Assembly: GCA_017504325.1 (NCBI GenBank) | Contig: JAFVRL010000402.1 | Location: 1-7,407, forward strand | Origin: Lentisphaeria bacterium | GTDB lineage: Bacteria; Verrucomicrobiota; Lentisphaeria; Victivallales; UBA1829 | Direction: 5' to 3' | DNA: 7,407 nt | Part shown: positions 1-5,882 of the stretch, in pieces | Layout of the letters: the number at the start of each line of letters is the position of its first letter | Position numbering within the stretch: the stretch's first letter is position 1 | Notes under the pieces: model-generated | What the model was told of the DNA's origin: nothing | Seen by the model: only the letters and a program-made list of their open reading frames with translations | Databases searched by the model: none | Position numbers and translations under genes: made by a program

Positions 1-471
1 CATAATGGCTTCCCAGGTGGAACCTTCATTGCAGTCCCCGTCGGAGGCAATACAGATGATTTTATGGGATTTTTTTGCCTGTTTTGCCGCCATAGCCATA
101 CCGCAGGCAACAGGAAGTCCATGACCGAGAGAACCGGTGGAAAATTCCACGCCGGGGATATGATGGGAGATGTGTCCGGAAAGTTTACCGGCATCTTTAT
201 AGTAGGTATCCAGCCATTCTTTGGGGAAGAATCCTTTTTCCGCCAGTGTGGCAAAAAGGGCGGCTCCGCCGTGACCTTTACTGAAAATAAGGCGGTCACG
301 GTCAGCTTTGTCCGGACTTGAGGCATCCACATTAAGGATGCGGTTGTAGAGGACGGCGAGGATGTCTGCTGCGGAAAGCATACTTCCGATGTGTCCGCTT
401 TCGCCGCGGTACACCATTCGCAGACAGTTGAGACGGACGGCTTTCGCCAGTTCTGCACAGTCTTTAAACAT
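1..471 (-). CDS. Transketolase, N-terminal subunit (split type), partial at the left edge
   Basis: The 157 visible residues are the start of the thiamine diphosphate (TPP)-binding half of transketolase, which moves two-carbon ketol units between sugar phosphates in the cytoplasm. Visible motifs are SGHIGS (residues 25-30), SKGHGG (64-69), STGSLGHGLP (111-120) and the metal/TPP loop SDGDCNEG (143-150), followed by WEA. The short N-terminus and the HIGSMLSAADILAVLY pattern are typical of transketolases split into two proteins of about 270 and 310 residues. The C-terminal subunit would then be the next gene, outside this window; that is inference. The ATG is preceded by AAAGGA with 6-base spacing. 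The gene follows the SDR gene by 71 bases on the same strand and probably shares its operon. Such split copies often belong to dedicated sugar-degradation operons rather than the core pentose phosphate pathway. The substrate cannot be told from this fragment. Confidence 0.93.
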   Translation of the reverse strand, partial: MFKDCAELAKAVRLNCLRMVYRGESGHIGSMLSAADILAVLYNRILNVDASSPDKADRDRLIFSKGHGGAALFATLAEKGFFPKEWLDTYYKDAGKLSGHISHHIPGVEFSTGSLGHGLPVACGMAMAAKQAKKSHKIICIASDGDCNEGSTWEAIM

Positions 472-542
472 TTGTTTTCCTTTCTTTGATTCGGTTGAAT
501 AAAGCATATTTTAATGTTTTTACAAACAGAGAGCAAGTCTCT

Positions 543-1343
543 TTATTTTCCTTCCACCGGTTTTGCAAGATCGCCGCAGATGGTGATCCCGCCGTCGGCG
601 GTGATGATGGAACCGTTGACATACGTGGAATCGTCGCTTGCAAGGAAGAGAGCAAGAGAGGCTACTTCCTCCGGAGTTCCCCAGCGGCGCAAAGGAGTAC
701 GCAGATTGATGAAGGTGAAGGCATCGAAATCCGGACCGTCCGGATTGGATTGTTTCACCATATCGGTGGCGATGGCGGCGGGTGCGATACAGTTGGTACG
801 GATGCCGTATTTCCCGTATTCCACAGCCAGGGAACGGGTCAACGATACAGTAGCACCTTTGGTAGCAGTATAGGCGTCACATTTGGGAATACCGATGACT
901 CCGGCACTGGAGGCGGTATTGATGATTGCGCCTTTTCCTCTTTTCTGCATCATGGGAATGGCAAAGTGACAGCAGTTGAAAATACTGTTGAGATTGATCC
1001 CAAGGACTTTCTGCCATGTTTCCGGGGCGATCTCGGTAAGGATACCGTCTTTTCCTGCAAGATAAACGGACGCATTGTTATACATCACATCCATCATGCC
1101 GTCATTTTCTTCTGCAATGACATCAAATGCCGCCTTCACAGATTCATAGGAAGAAACATCACACTTCAGGAATTTTGCCTTTCCGCCTGCTGCCCTGATG
1201 GTGTTTTCCGCATCCTGCCCGCTTACATCATCAAATTCCAGAATGTAAACGAATGCGCCTTCCTTTGCAAAAAGTTCCGCACCCTTTCTGCCGATACCTT
1301 TTCCGGCACCGGTGATCACACATACTTTGTCTTTCAATCTCAT
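543..1343 (-). CDS. Short-chain dehydrogenase/reductase (classical SDR, probably NAD-dependent)
   Basis: This is a complete 266-residue classical SDR, the usual length for the family. It has the Rossmann glycine motif TGAGKGIG (11-18), an NNA-type motif degraded to NNAS (89-92), the active-site Asn of GINLNS (N117), a catalytic Ser in NTASSAG (probably S145), and YTATK (Y158, K162). An acidic residue at the end of the second strand (E36, in YILEFDD) favours NAD(H) over NADP(H) by family rule. The closing segment YVNGSIITADGG is typical of sugar, polyol and 3-oxoacyl-ACP-reductase-like SDRs. The ATG has a strong AAAGGAG at 6-base spacing. It sits 21 bases after the ROK gene and ahead of a transketolase subunit, so oxidation of a sugar alcohol or sugar, or reduction of a keto sugar, is the likely role. 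That role is inferred from context. Automatic labels such as glucose 1-dehydrogenase or FabG would be over-specific. Confidence 0.95.
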   Translation of the reverse strand: MRLKDKVCVITGAGKGIGRKGAELFAKEGAFVYILEFDDVSGQDAENTIRAAGGKAKFLKCDVSSYESVKAAFDVIAEENDGMMDVMYNNASVYLAGKDGILTEIAPETWQKVLGINLNSIFNCCHFAIPMMQKRGKGAIINTASSAGVIGIPKCDAYTATKGATVSLTRSLAVEYGKYGIRTNCIAPAAIATDMVKQSNPDGPDFDAFTFINLRTPLRRWGTPEEVASLALFLASDDSTYVNGSIITADGGITICGDLAKPVEGK

Positions 1344-1364
1344 TTTCTTCTCCTTTTTACTGTT

Positions 1365-2501
1365 TTATTCTGTAAAATATCTGTTCAAACTGTATAACGC
1401 CGCCCCGGCGGGGGCATCGGATTTACCGATACTTCCGCAGGAAATATCCAGCGTTTCCGCAAGGGAGGAAAGCATATTTTCCTTCAGGGCATTGCGGAAA
1501 TTTCCGGTAAAAATATCTTTTTCATCCTTTACTTCACTGCGCAGGACGATACGGTTTATTCCGGTAAACCCTGCCAGATCCGCCGCCGCTCTGCCCAGTG
1601 CCGTCCCACCCTCTTCCAGAAGGCGTACACAAAAAGCATCCCCCTCTTCCGCCTGCTGGACAAGTTCCTTTAAAGTAATATTTTTCCTTCTTTTATTCTT
1701 TTTATTTCCTTCAAGAATATACCGCATCAGAAGACCGTCAGCAGAAGAGATACTTTCCAGACACCCCCGTTTCCCGCAGGAACAAAGCGGACCATCTTCC
1801 TTTACCCGTATATGCATTTCCCCGGAGGAAGGCAGATATTCCCGTAAAAAGTTTCCGTGAAGGACAAGAGTAGCCCCGATCCCCCCTTTGACGATGATGT
1901 AGATAAGATTTTCCACCTGTTTTTTCCCGCCGTGGAAAATATCCATGTAACAGCCTGCATCAGAACGGGAAAGCACTTCCACATGACAGGCAAATTGTTT
2001 CTGCAATGCCGCTTTGATCTCCTGCCCTGCCCAGTCTTTCACATGGGCTGCATAGATACTTTTTCCGCTGACAGGATCAAATATTCCCACATCCGCCAGA
2101 CCCAGCGAAGCAAGGCGCGCTCCGGAATTTTCATCCACAAGCTCATTTTTGAAGGCGGAAAGTTTTTCAAGGATCAGATTCAATCTCTCTTTTCCGCCCA
2201 GAGCTTCCGGCAGAATACACTGTCTTCTTTCCAACTCTTTTCCGGCTCCATCCATAAGCGTCATCACCAGGAAATCCGGCAGATGTTCCGCTCCGATACA
2301 CATAAATTTTTCCGGTACAAGTTCCAGACGCACAGAACGCTGTTTACTCTGATCTTCTTTCCGGATCATTTCCTCTTCCAGCAGGGAATCACAGGCGGCA
2401 ACAATATTATTGAGCCGCATCCGCAGGGAATTCATGATCTCCTGACGGATGGCACTCTTATTCAGGTATAAGTAATAAAGGATCGCCTTTTTTACATCCA
2501 T
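1365..2501 (-). CDS. ROK-family protein, probable transcriptional regulator of the downstream sugar operon
   Basis: This 378-residue protein has an N-terminal winged-helix region (about residues 1-60, including IRQEIMNSLRMRLNNIV) joined to a ROK sugar-kinase-like domain. The ROK zinc motif CSCGKRGCLE is present (C240, C242, C247), with the sugar-site segment GGIGATLVLHGNF before it. Several kinase features are degenerate: the usual GExGH reads GEMHI (227-231, His one place early), the active-site ND reads SD (D181), and the late IVIGG strand reads IVLRSEV. This favours a sugar-responsive regulator with little or no kinase activity, which is inference. I chose the ATG at 2501: GGAG lies 6 bases upstream of it, and the sequence MDVKKAILYYL starts the helix region. 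The in-frame ATG at 2522, adding 7 residues, has no convincing Shine-Dalgarno site. A promoter candidate with an overlapping palindrome lies directly upstream, which suggests autoregulation of ROK-SDR-transketolase. Confidence 0.88.
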   Translation of the reverse strand: MDVKKAILYYLYLNKSAIRQEIMNSLRMRLNNIVAACDSLLEEEMIRKEDQSKQRSVRLELVPEKFMCIGAEHLPDFLVMTLMDGAGKELERRQCILPEALGGKERLNLILEKLSAFKNELVDENSGARLASLGLADVGIFDPVSGKSIYAAHVKDWAGQEIKAALQKQFACHVEVLSRSDAGCYMDIFHGGKKQVENLIYIIVKGGIGATLVLHGNFLREYLPSSGEMHIRVKEDGPLCSCGKRGCLESISSADGLLMRYILEGNKKNKRRKNITLKELVQQAEEGDAFCVRLLEEGGTALGRAAADLAGFTGINRIVLRSEVKDEKDIFTGNFRNALKENMLSSLAETLDISCGSIGKSDAPAGAALYSLNRYFTE

Positions 2502-2533
2502 TTTTCTCTCCGGAAATGGCATCTTTTTTCTTA

Positions 2534-2548
2534 ATTATCACTGATAAT
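2534..2548. promoter_or_regulatory. Perfect 15-bp palindrome, candidate operator for the ROK operon
   Basis: ATTATCA, one central C, then TGATAAT form a perfect 7+1+7 inverted repeat. It overlaps the proposed -10 box and covers the expected transcription start, where bound repressor would block RNA polymerase. The adjacent downstream gene encodes a winged-helix ROK protein, so autoregulation is the simplest reading. The site does not match the NagC/Mlc or XylR consensus sequences I know, so assigning it to this regulator is inference from position. Confidence 0.5.
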
Positions 2549-2573
2549 ATAATAGGCAAAAAACAAAATTCAA
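2546..2573 (-). promoter_or_regulatory. Candidate sigma-70-type promoter for ROK-SDR-transketolase
   Basis: On the minus strand a -35-like TTGAAT (2568-2573) is followed after 16 bases by TATATT (2546-2551). The start would fall near 2539, giving a leader of about 38 bases to the ATG at 2501. The surrounding gap (2502-2604) is very AT-rich, so box-like hexamers are expected to some degree. The overlap with a perfect palindrome and the position just ahead of a regulator gene raise confidence. Confidence 0.45.
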
Positions 2574-2604
2574 GAGGTGATTTCAAGAAAAAAAGGTAAA
2601 GATC

Positions 2605-3237
2605 TTATTTTGAGATCACGAAAATGGCATTAGAGGCGAAAAGATTGGGACAGACCGGCGCAAGAAAACGCAGAAAATCCCTGTGTTGGGAAACAGGAAG
2701 TTCCTTCAGGATCTTTATACCCTTTTCTTTGCACATATCCCGGAAATCCGAAAGCATCCCGGGATGGATATTGGGGGTATCGTACCATTTCAAAGGCAGC
2801 CTTTTTGTTACAGGCATGTGACCTGTAAGCATTTGCATCCGGGCATCCAGCTGACCGAAATTCATAATACTGATAATGCCTTTTCCTCCGATACGCAACA
2901 TTTCCTGAAGGATAAGGTCAGGTCTCTGTACTGCCTGCAAAGTCCGGCTCAATATCACATAATCATAACTGTGATCGGCGAAGAGGGAAAGGGGTTCATT
3001 GAGATCTGCCTGAATAACAGGAACTCCCCGTTCCATGCACTGGATCAGCTTATCCTGATCCAGCTCCACGCCCATGACTTTGGCATTTTTTCTCGATTTC
3101 AGAACACGGAGCAATCTGCCGGATCCGCAGCCCAGATCCAGCACCCGGGCATTTTCCGGGATCATATCAGCGATCATAACAAGGTCGCGGCGGGAAAGAA
3201 TAGGTTCAGAATCTGCCGGATTATGCGCTATTTTCAT
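2605..3237 (-). CDS. metW: Methionine biosynthesis protein MetW
   Basis: This complete 210-residue class I SAM-methyltransferase-fold protein has motif I VLDLGCGSG (32-40), an acidic residue after the second strand (GVELD, E59), QADLNE (76-81) and DYVILSRTLQAVQRPD (92-107). The MetW-specific stretch MPVTKRLPLKWYDTPNIH (141-158) separates it from generic UbiE/MenG-type enzymes. MetW works with the acyltransferase MetX in methionine synthesis in several bacteria; its exact biochemical function is not settled, and it is required together with MetX in some species. The start ATG overlaps the metX stop (ATGA), with AAGGAGG at 3245-3251 inside the end of metX, so translation is probably coupled. 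No strong terminator follows: only a 5-bp stem and a displaced T run lie between here and the ROK gene. Confidence 0.95.
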   Translation of the reverse strand: MKIAHNPADSEPILSRRDLVMIADMIPENARVLDLGCGSGRLLRVLKSRKNAKVMGVELDQDKLIQCMERGVPVIQADLNEPLSLFADHSYDYVILSRTLQAVQRPDLILQEMLRIGGKGIISIMNFGQLDARMQMLTGHMPVTKRLPLKWYDTPNIHPGMLSDFRDMCKEKGIKILKELPVSQHRDFLRFLAPVCPNLFASNAIFVISK

Positions 3238-4412
3238 TTTTGAACCTCCTTCTCTTTATAAATGTTATCAAGAAAATTATCCACCAGTTTGCCCAGCGTT
3301 TCATATTCCAGAAGGAAGGCATCATGTCCGTAATGACTCTTTATATCGCAATAGGTGACATCATTGCCGTTTTCCAGAAGCAGTCTGGTCAGCTCCCTTG
3401 CCTGATAGGGCGGGAAAAGCCAGTCGCTGGAAAATGAGACCACAAGGAAAGGACATTTCACATTGGCAAATACTTTATGCTCATCCCCATTGGCAGAATC
3501 GGAAACATCAAAGTAATCAATGGCGCGGGTGATATATAAATAGGAATTGGCATCAAAGCGTTCCACAAAGCGCGTCCCCTGGTGGTTGAGATAACTTTCC
3601 ACACTGAAATCCATATCGAATTTGAAGGAATAATCCTCCGCAGTCTGTAATTTTCTGCCGAATTTCCGGCTCATGGACTGATCACTCAAATAGGTCACAT
3701 GGGCAAGCATACGGGCGATGGCAAGACCTTTCTGGGGCTGTTCGGTATAATTGCCCTGCTGCCATGTGGAATCAGACATGATCGCTTCTCTGCCGATCCA
3801 GTTGAAGGCAATGGATTGAGGAGAGATCTTGCTGGAAGTGGCAATAGCAAGACAGCTTTCCACCATCTCCGGATAAGAGATGGGCCATTGAATGGCAAGC
3901 ATACCGCCCATGGAACCGCCGGCGACTGCAAGAAGTTTCTTTATGCCGAGATAGTCCATGAGATGTTTCTGCGCTCTCACCATATCCGAAATCGTGATGA
4001 CCGGAAAATCCATGTGATAAGGTTTGCCTGTATCCGGATTGAGAGAACCGGGTCCCGTTGTACCGGAACAGCCACCCAATATATTGCTGCAGATGATAAA
4101 GAATTTATTGGTATCAAAGGGTTTGCCGGGACCTACCATTTCTTCCCACCAGCCGGGCTTTTTATCTTCCGGGGTATGATAACCGGCAAGATGGGCATCT
4201 CCTGTAAGGGCATGTTCCACAAGGATCACATTGCTTTTATCGGAATTGAGGGTACCGTATGTCTCATAACGGATAACTACATCCCGCAAACTCCTTCCGC
4301 AATCCAGTTCCAGGATCTCATCCGGTGCAAAGCGGAAATCCTGCGCACTGACCAATCCCACTGATGCAGCAGGAAAAGTGTTGTTCGACTCTGTACTGTG
4401 CTTTTCTTCCAT
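3234..4412 (-). CDS. metX: Homoserine O-acetyltransferase (MetX family)
   Basis: This cytoplasmic alpha/beta-hydrolase-fold enzyme of 392 residues acylates homoserine, the first committed step of methionine synthesis after homoserine. Visible motifs are EHALTGDAHLAGY (66-78), NILGGCSGTTGPGSLNP (110-126), the nucleophile elbow GGSMGG with Ser167, SSDWLFPP with Asp330, and HYGHDAF with His363, giving a complete Ser-Asp-His triad. Length is normal for the family. Acetyl- versus succinyl-CoA use depends on a few active-site residues, and succinyltransferases exist within MetX, so the acetyl assignment is the default. The ATG has AAGGG at 9-base spacing. metW follows with a 4-base overlap. An intrinsic terminator lies 50-80 bases upstream, after purC, yet I see no good promoter in the short remaining gap and no space for a SAM riboswitch. 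Confidence 0.95.
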   Translation of the reverse strand: MEEKHSTESNNTFPAASVGLVSAQDFRFAPDEILELDCGRSLRDVVIRYETYGTLNSDKSNVILVEHALTGDAHLAGYHTPEDKKPGWWEEMVGPGKPFDTNKFFIICSNILGGCSGTTGPGSLNPDTGKPYHMDFPVITISDMVRAQKHLMDYLGIKKLLAVAGGSMGGMLAIQWPISYPEMVESCLAIATSSKISPQSIAFNWIGREAIMSDSTWQQGNYTEQPQKGLAIARMLAHVTYLSDQSMSRKFGRKLQTAEDYSFKFDMDFSVESYLNHQGTRFVERFDANSYLYITRAIDYFDVSDSANGDEHKVFANVKCPFLVVSFSSDWLFPPYQARELTRLLLENGNDVTYCDIKSHYGHDAFLLEYETLGKLVDNFLDNIYKEKEVQK

Positions 4413-4461
4413 CTTGTTATACCCTTAAACTTTTTATTCAGGTGTTCTGTCAGCATCCCTG

Positions 4462-4495
4462 TAAATAAAAAGACCCGGAAAAACCGGGCCTTTTG
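4462..4495 (-). terminator. Intrinsic terminator after purC
   Basis: Read on the minus strand, AAAAGGCCCGG, a loop of five T, and CCGGGTCTTTT form an 11-bp stem with one G-T wobble, followed by a T-rich tract (TTTTTATTT). It begins 9 bases after the purC stop codon. In the opposite direction the same hairpin has one A-C mismatch and a shorter T run, so it mainly serves the minus strand. Confidence 0.88.
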
Positions 4496-4503
4496 TAAAT
4501 ATC

Positions 4504-5400
4504 TCAAAGAGATTTACCACTGAGGGCTTTCAATGCCTCAATATATTTTGTCCGGGTCTTTTCCACGATCTCCTGGGGCAGTTCCGGAGCAGGCGGGGTC
4601 TTGTCCCAGTCCAGACTTTCCAGATAATCCCTGACAAACTGTTTGTCAAGGCTGGGAGGACTGCAATCAAGCCGGTAATCTGCTTTCGGCCAGAAACGGC
4701 TGGAGTCGGGGGTAAGGACTTCATCAATGAGAATGATCTCTCCATCCAGTTCACCGAACTCAAATTTGGTATCTGCGAGAATGATCCCGCATTTTTCAGC
4801 ATGAGCAGCGGCATCCTGATAGATCCTTACAGCATAGTCACTGATCTTTGCCGCTTTTTCTTTGCCGATGATCTCACAGGTCTGTTCAAAGGAAATATTT
4901 TCGTCGTGTCCTTCATCCGCTTTGGTGGAAGGGGTGAAAAGAGGTTTCTCCAGTTTTGCAGCCTGATGATAACCGGGAGGCAAAGTTATCCCGCAGACCT
5001 GACCGGTCTTCTTGTAGGATGCCCAGCCGCTGCCGATAAGATAGCCGCGGACAATACATTCAATGGGAAGGGTCTTTGCTTTTTTCACGATGAGGGAACG
5101 CCCGGCAAGATCTTTTGCCACGCCTTGCAGACTTTCAGGAAAATCCTTTACATCGCTGGCAAGCAAGTGGTTCGGCATCCAGGAAAGGAGGTCAAACCAG
5201 AAGAGGGACATCTGGGTGAGAACTTTACCTTTGTCCGGAATACCGTTGGGCATCACGCAGTCAAAGGCACTGATTCTGTCTGTTGCTACAAAAAGCAGAG
5301 AATCCCCCAGATCATACACATCCCGGACTTTGCCCCTGCGGGGGGCGGAAAGACCGGGGATCTCCGTTGAGAGGAGCGCACCGTTTGCATCGTATATCAT
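4504..5400 (-). CDS. purC: Phosphoribosylaminoimidazole-succinocarboxamide synthase (SAICAR synthetase)
   Basis: PurC joins CAIR and aspartate with ATP to give SAICAR, in de novo purine synthesis in the cytoplasm. This 298-residue protein is the longer form of the family, with RRGKVRDVYDLGD (21-33), VATDRISAFD (38-47), signature 1 LPIECIVRGYLIGSGW (111-126) and signature 2 LADTKFEFG (208-216), followed by IDEVLTPDSSRFW. I chose the ATG at 5400, 8 bases after the rplU stop, because family members begin shortly before the ALLSTEIPGL segment. A TTG at 5412 overlapping the rplU stop as TTGA would add four residues. Neither start has a strong Shine-Dalgarno site, so translation may depend on ribosomes ending rplU. 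The gene is cotranscribed with rplU by position and ends at the terminator just downstream. Its pairing with a ribosomal protein gene instead of other pur genes is unusual. Confidence 0.96.
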   Translation of the reverse strand: MIYDANGALLSTEIPGLSAPRRGKVRDVYDLGDSLLFVATDRISAFDCVMPNGIPDKGKVLTQMSLFWFDLLSWMPNHLLASDVKDFPESLQGVAKDLAGRSLIVKKAKTLPIECIVRGYLIGSGWASYKKTGQVCGITLPPGYHQAAKLEKPLFTPSTKADEGHDENISFEQTCEIIGKEKAAKISDYAVRIYQDAAAHAEKCGIILADTKFEFGELDGEIILIDEVLTPDSSRFWPKADYRLDCSPPSLDKQFVRDYLESLDWDKTPPAPELPQEIVEKTRTKYIEALKALSGKSL

Positions 5401-5408
5401 GGGGCAGC

Positions 5409-5717
5409 TCAACCGATCTTGGTGATTTCCACTTTGGTGAGTTCCTGACGGTGACCGATTTTTTTACGGTAACCTTTGCGGCGTTTCATCTTGAAAGCAA
5501 CGAGTTTGGGACCGCGGAAATGGGCAACGATCTTTGCTTCCACTTTAGCACCTTCCACTGTGGGGGTACCGATCTTCATGTCAGCACCTTCGCCGATAGC
5601 GAGGACCTGATCAAAAATAACGGCGGAACCTTCTTCCCCTGCGATGCGTTCGAGGGTCACGATGTCTTTTTCGGCGACTCTGTACTGATGGCCGCCATTG
5701 GCAAATACTGCGTGCAT
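5409..5717 (-). CDS. rplU: 50S ribosomal protein L21
   Basis: L21 binds 23S rRNA in the large ribosomal subunit. The protein is 102 residues, the normal length, beginning MHAVFANGGHQYRV and carrying the C-terminal RNA-binding signature KMKRRKGYRKKIGHRQ (77-91) near its end at EITKIG. The open frame continues upstream to 5774, but the ATG at 5717 has AGGAG 7 bases ahead (5725-5729) and matches the family N-terminus; ATG 5723 is too close to that site. A promoter candidate lies about 80-105 bases upstream. In most bacteria rplU is followed by rpmA (L27), often with a small protease gene between them in Firmicutes. Here purC follows directly, so rpmA must be elsewhere. Confidence 0.97.
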   Translation of the reverse strand: MHAVFANGGHQYRVAEKDIVTLERIAGEEGSAVIFDQVLAIGEGADMKIGTPTVEGAKVEAKIVAHFRGPKLVAFKMKRRKGYRKKIGHRQELTKVEITKIG

Positions 5718-5796
5718 TGTCATACTCCTGATTGTTATATTGTTGTTTATATCGTTTATATGCTGATTTTTCATCCGATACTTTTATGAACTATTT

Positions 5797-5824
5797 AATT
5801 TACCACCATTTTTCCATTTTTCAA
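5797..5824 (-). promoter_or_regulatory. Candidate promoter for rplU-purC
   Basis: On the minus strand TTGAAA (5819-5824) is followed after 16 bases by TAAATT (5797-5802). Transcription would begin near 5790, leaving an AT-rich leader of about 70 bases before rplU. The leader contains three ATATAA repeats and a loose inverted repeat (TATCG 5750-5754 against CGATA 5776-5780). I could not recognise a known L21 leader structure in it. Confidence 0.5.
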
Positions 5825-5834
5825 GTATTTTCAG

Positions 5835-5858
5835 AAAAAAACGGCTCTCTTTCCCGCA
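5835..5858 (-). terminator. Possible weak terminator after the ABC permease gene
   Basis: On the minus strand a short stem GCGG/CCGT (three GC pairs plus one G-T) with a 9-base loop is followed by seven T. It lies about 25 bases after the permease stop and just upstream of the rplU promoter candidate, the expected place. The stem is short, so termination may be partial. Confidence 0.3.
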
Positions 5859-5882
5859 AAAAAACTCTTTTCAAGTTCGTTT

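Noticed and set aside
528..542. Perfect 5-bp stem (AGAGA/TCTCT, 5-base loop) between the SDR and transketolase genes
   Set aside because: No T run follows it on the minus strand, so it is not an intrinsic terminator. A TTGCTC/TAAAAT pair in the same 71-base gap is a weak promoter resemblance only.
486..1397. Long plus-strand open frame of 303 codons opposite the SDR gene
   Set aside because: It is antisense to a gene with a complete set of SDR motifs and has no recognisable domains. It is a shadow frame.
2588..2617. Hairpin GATCT/AGATC with a nearby T run after metW
   Set aside because: The stem is only 5 AT-rich pairs and the T run is displaced from it, too weak to call a terminator.
3699..4364. 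Plus-strand open frame of 221 codons opposite metX
   Set aside because: It lies fully inside metX on the other strand, with no family features.
5718..5774. N-terminal extension of L21 by 19 residues
   Set aside because: L21 proteins start at the MHAVFANGG equivalent, and the AGGAG site fits ATG 5717. The extension is leader sequence.
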